Numbered from the stretch's first letter, positions 1-5,855 are shown. The stretch: DNA of 9,609 bases from RAM1 sp943372585 (GCA_943372585.1 CALRZF020000123.1:1-9609), one strand, 5' to 3'. The notes: generated by a model not told the origin, from the letters alone. Numbers and translations: made by a program.

Positions 1-1962
1 GCTGTTTTTTCGCTCGGCCACGCCGCCGCGCAGACATCTTCATCTTCTGCCACGCTGTCTGAAATCACCGTTACCGGCAACCCGCTGGGCGCTACCGATC
101 TGATCGCGCCGGCCGTCAGTTATTCAGGCCCTGCGCTGCTGCTGCGCCAGGGCACGACGCTGGGCGAAACGCTGGACGGCACGCCCGGCGTCAGCAGCAC
201 CTATTTCGGCCCCAATGCGAACCGGCCGGTGATTCGCGGGCTGGACGGCGACCGCATCCGCATCCTGGGCAACGGCGGCGCGACCATCGACGCATCGGGC
301 CTGAGCTATGACCATGCCGTGCCGGCCGACCCCATCAGCATCGAACGCATCGAAGTGCTGCGCGGCCCCGGCGCGTTGCTGTATGGCGGCAGCGCAGTGG
401 GTGGCGTCGTTAATGTCATTGACAACCGCATCCCCCGCGAGCCGCTGAATGGTGTGGCCGGCAAGGCAGACCTGGGCGCGTCCAGCGGCAACCACGGCAA
501 AGGCGCCGGCTTCATGGTGGAGGGCGGCAACGGCCGTGTGGGCCTGCATGCGGATGTGTTCAACCGCAGCACGGGCGACGTGCGCGTTCCTGCGTCGCAG
601 GCCTGCACGAAAAACGGCGAAACCGGTTTTGCGCGCCGCATCTGCAATTCAGCCAGCGACGTGCGCGGCGGTGCCGTGGGCGGTTCGGTCTTCTTCGACC
701 AGGGCTACCTCGGCGCGTCCGTCAGCACCTACCGCAATGACTACGGGGCTGTGGCCGAAGACGAGGTGACCATCGGCATGCAGTCCATGCGCCACGCCGT
801 CGAAGGCGAATGGAGCCACCCGGCCGGCTGGCTGCAGAACATCAAGGCGCAGGCCAGCCACACCGAATACCGCCATACCGAGTTTGACGCCGGCGCGCCC
901 GGCACGGTGTTCAGCAACAAGGGCAACGACTTCCGGCTGGAGGCGCGCCACGCCAGGCTGGGGGCGCTGGAGGGGGTGATCGGCGTGCAGGGCGAGTCCA
1001 CGCGCTTTTCCGCCGTGGGTGACGAGGCCTTTGCGCCGTTCAGCCGCACGCGGCAGAGTGCGGTGTTTGCGCATGAAGAGCTCAGCACCGGCTGGGGCCG
1101 TTTGAGCTTTGGCGCGCGCAGCGAATCGGTCCAGGTGCAGTCGTTCGGCAACCCCGACGTGGCGCGCTTCGCGCCAGGCAGCCGCAGCTTCAGCCCCACC
1201 AGCTATGCACTGGGCGCGCTGTGGAATGTGGCACCAGGCTGGCAGCTGACCTCGGGCCTGGCCAGTACCCAGCGCGCGCCCAAAGACTATGAACTGTTTG
1301 CCGATGGCCCCCATGTGGCCACGGCCGCGTACGAGGTAGGCAATGCCGCACTGGACGTGGAACGCTCCACCAACGCCGATGTGGGTCTGCAGTGGAAGGG
1401 CGGCGCCAACAGCTTCCAGGTCAACGCCTTTGCCAGCCGCTTTGCCAATTACATTGCGCTGGAATCCACCGGCAACGTGACGGGCGACCTGCCCGAGTTG
1501 GCCTACCGCCAGGTGCGTGCCCGCTTTATCGGGCTGGAGGCCAGCGGCACTGTGCGCCTGCTGGCCGGCCCGCAGACGCTGGACCTGGAGTTGCGCGGTG
1601 ATACGGTGCGCGCCACCAACCAGGCGACGGGGCAACCGCTGCCGCGCATTGCGCCGTGGCGCGCGGGCGCGACGCTGGTATGGGCGCAGGGGGCCTGGGG
1701 CGCGCAGCTGGGCTTTGACCATGCCGCGCGACAGGACCGTGTGCCGGTGGGTGAGCGGGTGACTGACGCCTACACCCTGTGGAAGGCGGCGCTGACGTAT
1801 CGCGTGAAGGCCGGTGTGTCCAACCTGCTGTGGTACGCGCGCCTGGACAACGCGGGCAACAAGCTGGCCTACAGCGCCACATCCATCCTCACGCAGACGG
1901 CACCGGGCAAATCACCCCTGGCCGGGCGCAGCGTCAAGCTGGGTGTGCAAGCGACTTTTTAG
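1..1962 (+). CDS. TonB-dependent outer-membrane receptor, ZnuD-like (5' partial)
   Basis: An outer-membrane gated channel that would import a metal or metal complex using TonB-ExbBD energy. The reading frame is open from the first base, so the start lies outside the window; 653 residues are visible. Codons 1-11 look like the end of a signal peptide (hydrophobic, then AAAQ). A TonB-box-like LSEITVTG lies at codons 19-26. The plug domain follows, with RPVIRGLDGDRIRIL from codon 75 and SIERIEVLRGP ending at codon 123, then LLYGGSAVGGVVN. The rest is a beta-barrel ending in the terminal Phe (QATF) typical of outer-membrane proteins. The SYDHAVPADP segment before the LRGP motif resembles the layout of neisserial ZnuD, so zinc is a plausible substrate, but specificity is inferred. 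Two cysteines (codons 202 and 215) probably lie in an extracellular loop. The stop codon interlocks with that of the convergent gene. Confidence 0.93.
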   Translation, partial: AVFSLGHAAAQTSSSSATLSEITVTGNPLGATDLIAPAVSYSGPALLLRQGTTLGETLDGTPGVSSTYFGPNANRPVIRGLDGDRIRILGNGGATIDASGLSYDHAVPADPISIERIEVLRGPGALLYGGSAVGGVVNVIDNRIPREPLNGVAGKADLGASSGNHGKGAGFMVEGGNGRVGLHADVFNRSTGDVRVPASQACTKNGETGFARRICNSASDVRGGAVGGSVFFDQGYLGASVSTYRNDYGAVAEDEVTIGMQSMRHAVEGEWSHPAGWLQNIKAQASHTEYRHTEFDAGAPGTVFSNKGNDFRLEARHARLGALEGVIGVQGESTRFSAVGDEAFAPFSRTRQSAVFAHEELSTGWGRLSFGARSESVQVQSFGNPDVARFAPGSRSFSPTSYALGALWNVAPGWQLTSGLASTQRAPKDYELFADGPHVATAAYEVGNAALDVERSTNADVGLQWKGGANSFQVNAFASRFANYIALESTGNVTGDLPELAYRQVRARFIGLEASGTVRLLAGPQTLDLELRGDTVRATNQATGQPLPRIAPWRAGATLVWAQGAWGAQLGFDHAARQDRVPVGERVTDAYTLWKAALTYRVKAGVSNLLWYARLDNAGNKLAYSATSILTQTAPGKSPLAGRSVKLGVQATF

Positions 1963-2312
1963 GCCCCGCGAAAGCATGACAACCCCCAGGGCGTGAGCTT
2001 GACGGGCAGGTGGTAGTGCGCAGACAGGTCGGCCAGGCCGAAGCGGAACACCTGCACGTCCATGAACGCCGGCTGGGGCAGGGCGGTGCCGCGCTGGCGG
2101 TAATAGTCACCCACGTGCAGGCGCAGCTCGTAGGTGCCCACGTCAAACAGCGTTTCGCGGCTGTCAAAGCCATCAACCACGCCGTTGCCGCCCACAGCAC
2201 CGGTGACGACGTGACGTTCCTTGCCACCTTCAAGGCAATACACCTCGACCTTCATGCCACGGGCCACCAGCCCGTTGGCAACGTCCACGACGTGGATGGA
2301 TACAGCTTGCAT
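1959..2312 (-). CDS. Transthyretin-like / 5-hydroxyisourate hydrolase-like protein (divergent)
   Basis: A 117-residue protein of the transthyretin-like family, whose best-known bacterial members hydrolyse 5-hydroxyisourate in urate breakdown. Family hallmarks are the N-terminal SIHVVD (His7), GDYYRQRG (68-75), the HYHLP block (His99 and His101) and a C-terminal FRGA in place of the classic YRGS. Two residues regarded as catalytic in E. coli-type enzymes look changed: the Arg of the usual DGR motif (here NGV, 43-45) and the final Ser (here Ala117). The TPWGLSCFRG ending resembles a divergent subgroup of annotated HIU hydrolases that I recall from Proteobacteria, so the substrate may differ. 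The start has a good AGGAG 5 bases upstream. The gene follows doc by 8 bp. No other urate-pathway gene is in the window. The family call is firm; the function is open. Confidence 0.85.
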   Translation of the reverse strand: MQAVSIHVVDVANGLVARGMKVEVYCLEGGKERHVVTGAVGGNGVVDGFDSRETLFDVGTYELRLHVGDYYRQRGTALPQPAFMDVQVFRFGLADLSAHYHLPVKLTPWGLSCFRGA

Positions 2313-2317
2313 GGAGG

Positions 2318-2322
2318 CTCCT
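2318..2322 (-). promoter_or_regulatory. Ribosome binding site of the HIUase-like gene, overlapping the doc stop
   Basis: AGGAG lies 5 bases before the ATG at 2312 and shares bases with the doc TAG stop codon at 2321-2323. It fixes the start choice and suggests translational coupling with the toxin gene. Confidence 0.7.
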
Positions 2323-2713
2323 ACTGGGTTGGTTTTGCGAGATGCTGGCGAATCCAGGCGGCGAACGCAGATTCTGGTATGTCTCCAGCTGCGACCGCAA
2401 GCATGGTCAGCACGCAGTCGGCATCGCTGGCTCGCAGTTCATGGCCATTGAGCCGCAAGAACAATTCCGCCGCTACGAACCCAGTACGCTTGTTGCCGTC
2501 AATGAATGCATGGTTGCGCGAGATGCCGTAGGCGTACGCCGCCGCAAGATAGGCGGCATCGGGCTCGCCATCAGTCGCGAGATTGCTGGCCCGTGTCAGC
2601 GCCGACTCAAGCAGGCTCTTATCCCGTATGCCCGTGCCACCGCCATTTTCGGCGAGCTGGGCTTCATGGACTGCCAGGACGACTTCCGGGTGCAACCAAA
2701 CCCACGCCGTCAT
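2321..2713 (-). CDS. doc: Doc-family (death-on-curing, Fic fold) toxin
   Basis: A 130-residue toxin of a type II toxin-antitoxin pair. P1 Doc, the family prototype, phosphorylates EF-Tu and halts translation. The Fic-fold active-site loop is HAFIDGNKRTG (68-78). It has the His, Phe, Asp, Asn and Arg of the family and the Lys that marks Doc in place of the third Gly of AMPylating Fic proteins. The N-terminal GIRDKSLLESALTR (28-41) and the following AAAYAYGISRNH are also typical of chromosomal Doc proteins. Length matches the family (about 125-135). The start ATG overlaps the antitoxin stop as ATGA, so expression is coupled to and follows the antitoxin. The active-site residues look intact, so the toxin is probably functional. 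GC content (about 60% by hand count) is below that of flanking genes. Targets in this host are not known from sequence. Confidence 0.92.
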   Translation of the reverse strand: MTAWVWLHPEVVLAVHEAQLAENGGGTGIRDKSLLESALTRASNLATDGEPDAAYLAAAYAYGISRNHAFIDGNKRTGFVAAELFLRLNGHELRASDADCVLTMLAVAAGDIPESAFAAWIRQHLAKPTQ

Positions 2714-2934
2714 TTGGCCAGCTCATGCAGAACAGCACGACGCTCCTTCATGATGTCTCTTGCCACTCGCATCTGCGCTTCAAACTCGGGGTTGTGGATG
2801 GTGATGCGCAAACCATCAGGCGAATCGGTCAGGTACAACTCATCGCCCTTTTCCACGCTCAAGCGTGCAAGCAGTTCTTTGGGAAAAATGGCACCGACAG
2901 AGTTGCCGATCTGGGTGAGTTTCAGTGCGTACAT
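2710..2934 (-). CDS. AbrB/MazE/SpoVT-type antitoxin paired with Doc
   Basis: A 74-residue protein. Residues 3-47 form a swapped-hairpin AbrB DNA-binding domain: LKLTQIGNSVGAIFPKELL, then VEKGDELYLTDSPDGLRITI. The tail (48-74) is charged and probably helical, the usual place for toxin binding and neutralisation. I chose the ATG at 2934 because AbrB domains begin a few residues before the T-IGNS motif; the longer frame from 2991 adds an atypical 19-residue leader that crosses the putative operator. There is no strong Shine-Dalgarno. The gene ends in ATGA overlapping doc, the standard antitoxin-first order. GC is about 55% by hand count against 65-70% next door, hinting at horizontal gain. Antitoxins of this type normally repress their own promoter, probably through the palindrome at 2951-2964. 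It pairs with Doc instead of the classic Phd antitoxin. Confidence 0.9.
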   Translation of the reverse strand: MYALKLTQIGNSVGAIFPKELLARLSVEKGDELYLTDSPDGLRITIHNPEFEAQMRVARDIMKERRAVLHELAK

Positions 2935-2950
2935 GGCGAGTATTCTTGTA

Positions 2951-2964
2951 ATAACATTCGTTAT
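2951..2964. promoter_or_regulatory. Palindromic operator candidate of the toxin-antitoxin module
   Basis: ATAAC-ATTC-GTTAT is a perfect 5-bp inverted repeat with a 4-bp spacer, sitting in the only AT-rich patch of the area, 16 bp before the antitoxin ATG. The flanks GTA and AC extend the symmetry imperfectly (2948-2966). Position and symmetry fit autoregulation by the AbrB-type antitoxin or its Doc complex; binding itself is inferred. Confidence 0.5.
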
Positions 2965-2965
2965 A
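2960..2965 (-). promoter_or_regulatory. Candidate -10 element for the antitoxin-doc operon
   Basis: TATAAC on the minus strand matches the sigma-70 -10 consensus at 5 of 6 positions and would start transcription about 20 bases before the antitoxin ATG. No good -35 hexamer is seen at normal spacing; TTGCGC occurs at 20 bp. It lies inside the palindrome, as expected for autorepression. Confidence 0.35.
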
Positions 2966-2967
2966 CT
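2962..2967 (+). promoter_or_regulatory. Candidate -10 element for the AEC permease gene
   Basis: TATACT matches the -10 consensus at 5 of 6 positions, 29 bp before the GTG start of the permease. It overlaps the opposing TATAAC and the palindrome, so the toxin-antitoxin repressor could also affect the permease. The -35 region is not recognisable. Confidence 0.3.
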
Positions 2968-2996
2968 AGCTGCACTCCTCCCCCTGCGCAACCCCC

Positions 2997-3947
2997 GTGG
3001 ACCACCCCGTCGCCTCCGCCCTGATTCCCGTCGTGCTGTTGATCGCCGTGGGCTTTCTGGCCGGCAAGCGGCAGTGGGTTGGTGCGGCCGCGGTCAAGGA
3101 CCTGTCCAGCCTGGTGTTCATGGTGCTGGCGCCCGCACTGCTGTTTCGCACCATGGCGTCGCCGCAGAGCGTCCAGGTGGATTTCAGGGCGCTGGCGATC
3201 TACTTTGGCGTGGCGCTGGTGGTGTATTTCGGTGTGATCGCCGTGCTGGGCTTCAGCCGCCGATCGGCCGTGCTGGCGCTGGCGGCCACCTTCAGCAACA
3301 CGGTGATGATCGGCGTGCCGCTGGTGGGGCTGGCGTATGGCGAGGCGGGGCTGTTCATCCTGTTTACGCTGGTTTCGCTGCATGCGCTGGTGATGCTGAC
3401 GGTCGCCACCATCGTGCTGGAATTTGCCGTGGCGCGCGAGCAGGCGGCGCAGGGCCAGCCCGTGACCCGCGCCGCCATGGTGGCTACCGTGCTGACGGCT
3501 GTGCGCAACGCTGTCATTCACCCGGTGCCCTTGCCGATCATCGCGGGCCTGCTGTTTGCCCAGACCGGCCTGCACATTCCGCAGGTCATTGATCGTCCGC
3601 TGCAACTGCTGGGCAATTCGTTCGCGCCGCTGGCATTGGTGATGGTGGGGGTCACACTTGCATCCAGCCCGGCCGGCACGCAGCTGCGCGGTGCCTTCAT
3701 GATCGCGTTGGCCAAGAACATCGCGCACCCCGCGCTGATGGCTGCGGCCGGGTGGGCCCTGGGACTGCGTGGCGTGCCGCTGGCGGTGATGGTGATCGCG
3801 GCGTCGCTGCCCATCGGTGCCAACGTGTTCCTGTTCTCGCAGCGCTACCAGGTTGCGCAACAGGTGGTGACAGCCAGCGTGGCGGTGTCCACGGTCCTGG
3901 CGCTCGTCTCGGTGCCGGTGGTGATGCTGTTGTTGGGCGCGGGTTAA
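2997..3947 (+). CDS. AEC-family permease (auxin efflux carrier / malonate-malate-type transporter)
   Basis: A 316-residue inner-membrane transporter of the AEC family, whose bacterial members move organic anions or are of unknown substrate. About ten hydrophobic segments can be placed, roughly at residues 7-23, 36-52, 66-85, 93-111, 117-142, 165-188, 205-223, 235-254, 260-277 and 290-313. Conserved family features are FSNTVMIGVPL (99-109) and SLPIGANVFLF (270-280), the broken-helix crossover motifs in the two halves. Length is typical. The start is a GTG at 2997; no upstream in-frame start exists and no Shine-Dalgarno is visible, so initiation is probably weak. The gene is divergent from the toxin-antitoxin module across a shared AT-rich palindrome and converges on pdxH 23 bp away. 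The substrate cannot be read from the sequence. Confidence 0.9.
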   Translation: MDHPVASALIPVVLLIAVGFLAGKRQWVGAAAVKDLSSLVFMVLAPALLFRTMASPQSVQVDFRALAIYFGVALVVYFGVIAVLGFSRRSAVLALAATFSNTVMIGVPLVGLAYGEAGLFILFTLVSLHALVMLTVATIVLEFAVAREQAAQGQPVTRAAMVATVLTAVRNAVIHPVPLPIIAGLLFAQTGLHIPQVIDRPLQLLGNSFAPLALVMVGVTLASSPAGTQLRGAFMIALAKNIAHPALMAAAGWALGLRGVPLAVMVIAASLPIGANVFLFSQRYQVAQQVVTASVAVSTVLALVSVPVVMLLLGAG

Positions 3948-3960
3948 GTCCCACGCCGAA

Positions 3961-3991
3961 CGCGAGCGGCTCAGGGCGCCAGGCGCTCGCG
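3961..3991. terminator. Possible stem-loop between convergent permease and pdxH
   Basis: CGCGAGCG (3961-3968) and CGCTCGCG (3984-3991) form a perfect 8-bp stem with a 15-base loop, beginning 13 bases after the permease stop and running into the pdxH 3' end. There is no U-tract in either direction, so it is not a standard intrinsic terminator. In GC-rich DNA such stems also arise by chance. Confidence 0.25.
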
Positions 3992-4621
3992 CAGCCAGCC
4001 GCCCTCGGCCTGCAGCGTGTAGCGCAGCCTGTCATGCAGCCGGCTCCTGCGGCCCTGCCAGAACTGCCAGGTGTCTGGCACCAGCCGGTAGCCGCCCCAG
4101 TGCGGGGGGCGCGGCGGGTTCAGCATGAACTGCGCACCGTATTTGGCTGCGTTGGTGACCAGCACTGTACGGCTGGGGATCACCTGGCTTTGCGGGCTGG
4201 CCCAGGCGCCAATGCGTGAATCCAGCGGGCGGCTGTGGAAATAGGCATCGCTTTCTTCGGCGCTGACCTTTTCCACGCGGCCTTCAATGCGCACCGTGCG
4301 CTCCAGCTCCACCCAGTGAAACTGCAGCGCCGCGAACGGGTTGCCTGCCAGTTCCTGGCCCTTGCGGCTGTCGTAGTTGGTGTACCAGACGATGCCGCGC
4401 TCGTCATAGCCCTTGACCAGCACCACGCGCGTGCTGGGGCGCAGGTTGCTGCCCACGGTGGCCAGCGTCATGGCGTTGGGCTCGGGCACCTGGCCCGAGA
4501 TGGCCTCCTGCAGCCACTGGCCAAACTGCTTCAGCGGGTCGGCGTGCGAGGCGTCTTCACTGAGTTCGGCGCGCTCGTAGCTCTTGCGCAGGTCGGCGAT
4601 GGAGGAGGGTGTGTCTGACAT
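3971..4621 (-). CDS. pdxH: Pyridoxamine/pyridoxine 5'-phosphate oxidase
   Basis: A cytosolic FMN enzyme that oxidises pyridoxine or pyridoxamine 5'-phosphate to pyridoxal 5'-phosphate, the last step of vitamin B6 cofactor synthesis and salvage. The 216 residues match the family length. Motifs in order: LRKSYERAEL (11-20), RPSTRVVLVKG (61-71), WYTNYDSRKGQEL (79-91), ELERTVRIEGRVEKVS (105-120), SRPLDSRIGAWAS (130-142) with QSQ, the C-terminal FWQGRRSRLHDR (187-198) and the final RLAP. The signature Glu before FW is Gln here (TWQFWQ). The start at 4621 gives the usual MSDT...LRKSY beginning; the frame continues upstream to 4828 but that part overlaps the divergent nucleotidyltransferase and is not PdxH-like. 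A perfect palindrome covers the start, and the -10-like TATACT is so close to the ATG that the mRNA may be leaderless. Confidence 0.97.
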   Translation of the reverse strand: MSDTPSSIADLRKSYERAELSEDASHADPLKQFGQWLQEAISGQVPEPNAMTLATVGSNLRPSTRVVLVKGYDERGIVWYTNYDSRKGQELAGNPFAALQFHWVELERTVRIEGRVEKVSAEESDAYFHSRPLDSRIGAWASPQSQVIPSRTVLVTNAAKYGAQFMLNPPRPPHWGGYRLVPDTWQFWQGRRSRLHDRLRYTLQAEGGWLRERLAP

Positions 4622-4634
4622 ACTCAATGAGTAT
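4620..4634. promoter_or_regulatory. Perfect palindrome over the pdxH start codon
   Basis: ATACTC-AAT-GAGTAT is a 6-bp perfect inverted repeat with a 3-bp spacer. It includes the first bases of the pdxH start codon and most of a -10-like TATACT (minus strand, 4635-4630). It lies in the 33-bp space between divergent start codons, so a bound regulator could affect both genes. No regulator is identified. Confidence 0.4.
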
Positions 4635-4635
4635 A
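4630..4635 (-). promoter_or_regulatory. Candidate -10 element for pdxH
   Basis: TATACT on the minus strand ends 8 bases before the pdxH ATG. A start point 6-8 bases downstream would give an mRNA with almost no leader, consistent with the absence of a Shine-Dalgarno. The -35 match is poor. Confidence 0.3.
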
Positions 4636-4654
4636 GGCATGCCCCAAAGACACC

Positions 4655-5206
4655 ATGACTGATGTGCGTCAACCCGTTGTGCTGGTGCTGGCTGCAGGCC
4701 GCGGCGAGCGCTTTGCCGCGTCCGGCGGCACCACCCACAAACTGCAGGCCCTGCTGGCCGGCAAACCCGTGCTGCAGCATGTGCTGGACGCGGTGCAAGC
4801 CAGTGGCCTGGCGCACCACGTGGTGCATGCGGATCCGTCACGCCCCGGCATGGGGGACAGCATTGCCGCCGGCGTGCGGGCCACGGCTGGTGCGGCGGGC
4901 TGGCTGGTGCTGCCGGGCGACCTGCCGCTGGTGCAACCCGGCACCTTGCGTGCGGTGGCGCAGGCGCTAGCGCAGCACGCGGTGGTGGTGCCGGTGTACC
5001 GGGGCGAGCGCGGCCACCCTGTGGGGTTTGCAGCGGCTTGTGGAGAGCAGCTCATGGCGCTAGGCGGTGAGCAGGGTGCGGCGCCGGTAGTGAAGGCGTG
5101 CGGTGCGACGCTGCTGGCGGTGGACGATGCGGGCGTGGTAACCGACGTGGACACTGTCGGGGATCTGGAAAAGGCAGAGCGGGCGCTGCGCGCAACCAAA
5201 CGCTAG
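4655..5206 (+). CDS. MobA/MocA-like NTP transferase (compact)
   Basis: A 183-residue nucleotidyltransferase of the MobA-like NTP transferase superfamily. Relatives attach CMP or GMP to molybdopterin (MocA, MobA) or activate sugar phosphates. Seen: the nucleotide-binding loop VLVLAAGRGERF (9-20), Lys29 of the family's KLL-type motif, PGMGDSIAAGV (64-74), the metal-binding PGDLPLV (87-93, Asp89), ERGHPVGF (118-125) and TDVDT (163-167). GHPV plus GMGDS point to the MocA/YgfJ side of the family. Compared with MocA, about 20 residues appear absent between GLAHHVV (51-57) and the GMGDS block, where another strand is usual. The ATG at 4655 has only a weak AAAGA upstream. It is divergent from pdxH and convergent with the ChaC-like gene. 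No molybdoenzyme genes are nearby, so the cofactor role is uncertain. Confidence 0.85.
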   Translation: MTDVRQPVVLVLAAGRGERFAASGGTTHKLQALLAGKPVLQHVLDAVQASGLAHHVVHADPSRPGMGDSIAAGVRATAGAAGWLVLPGDLPLVQPGTLRAVAQALAQHAVVVPVYRGERGHPVGFAAACGEQLMALGGEQGAAPVVKACGATLLAVDDAGVVTDVDTVGDLEKAERALRATKR

Positions 5207-5218
5207 CGCTGCCGCCAA

Positions 5219-5806
5219 TCAGCGATGGGCCATCCGCAGTAGCCGCTCCAGCGCCTTGTCCCGGATGTTGTGCCGCTTCAGCTCATCCAGCGTGGCCTGC
5301 GCATATTCCAGCGTGGTGCCGTAGCGGCCACAGGCGTCGGCAAAGATCTGCCGGTACTGCGCCTCGGTCAGCTCCCCGGTGTGATTGGGGCTTTTGCGTG
5401 ACAGGGTGAACGCCAGCGCCTTCACCGGGCCATGGGGCGTGTGGCAGGTGAGAAAGCGCGGGTCGTACACGGCGGTGACCATCTCGCGCGCCCACACCTT
5501 GTCCATGATGGCGGGTACCTCGGCCTGCGGTATGCGAAACACCATACCCTGGCAGGTGCCGCCCGACAGCATGCCGAACACCAGGCCCGGGCATTCGGGT
5601 GTGCCGCGGTTGATGCGGCTCCACATCTTCAGCGCCCGGTGCCAGCCGTGCACGCGGGCGGGGCGCCGTTCGGCGTAGTCAAAGTCGGGCTTCCAGATCA
5701 GTGACGCATAGCCAAACAGCCACAGGTCCGAATGCCCGCCCCATTCGCGCATTGTCTGGGCGAGCAGGGGCGCCGGGTCGCGCAGGGGCTGGATGGGGAT
5801 TGTCAT
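5219..5806 (-). CDS. ChaC-like gamma-glutamylcyclotransferase
   Basis: A 195-residue cytosolic protein of the ChaC family, which releases 5-oxoproline from glutathione or other gamma-glutamyl compounds. The substrate-binding loop appears as FGYASLIWKP (31-40), with Ala where ChaC usually has Gly (YGSL). The likely catalytic acid is Glu108 in WAREM, followed by VYDPRFL as in bacterial homologues. Further family features are RVHGWHRALKMWS (51-63) and the C-terminal helix region from TGELT to DEL. I chose the ATG at 5806 because homologues begin shortly before the WGG-DLWLFGY block; a TTG at 5833 in the same frame is possible but has its SD-like AAAGGA almost abutting it. It converges with the nucleotidyltransferase 12 bp away and is divergent from edd. 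Glutathione breakdown would link loosely to gloA at the right edge, though they are not in one operon. Confidence 0.9.
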   Translation of the reverse strand: MTIPIQPLRDPAPLLAQTMREWGGHSDLWLFGYASLIWKPDFDYAERRPARVHGWHRALKMWSRINRGTPECPGLVFGMLSGGTCQGMVFRIPQAEVPAIMDKVWAREMVTAVYDPRFLTCHTPHGPVKALAFTLSRKSPNHTGELTEAQYRQIFADACGRYGTTLEYAQATLDELKRHNIRDKALERLLRMAHR

Positions 5807-5855
5807 CAGCCGCCACTTTAGCGCCGCGTACAAATCCTTTCAGCGGGCCCTGTTG

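Noticed and set aside
649..1722. 357-codon minus-strand frame inside the receptor gene
   Set aside because: Antisense shadow of a clear TonB-dependent receptor, with low-complexity His/Gln/Ala/Arg composition.
2947..2952. TTGTAA as a -35 for the permease promoter
   Set aside because: Only about 9 bp from the TATACT element, far below the 16-18 bp needed.
2935..2991. Longer antitoxin starting at 2991
   Set aside because: The extra 19 residues do not belong to AbrB domains and would put the operator and -10 inside the coding region.
2342..3592. 416-codon plus-strand frame across doc, the antitoxin and the permease
   Set aside because: It is antisense to two recognisable genes and out of frame with a third; no family features.
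2961..3860. 299-codon minus-strand frame inside the permease gene
   Set aside because: Highly His/Gln/Arg-rich antisense translation of a transmembrane protein gene; no start context.
4622..4828. Upstream extension of pdxH
   Set aside because: Would overlap the divergent nucleotidyltransferase by 174 bp, and the translation does not resemble a PdxH N-terminus.
5207..5224. CGCTG/CAGCG stem between the nucleotidyltransferase and ChaC-like genes
   Set aside because: Only 5 bp with an 8-base loop and no U-tract; too weak to call a terminator.
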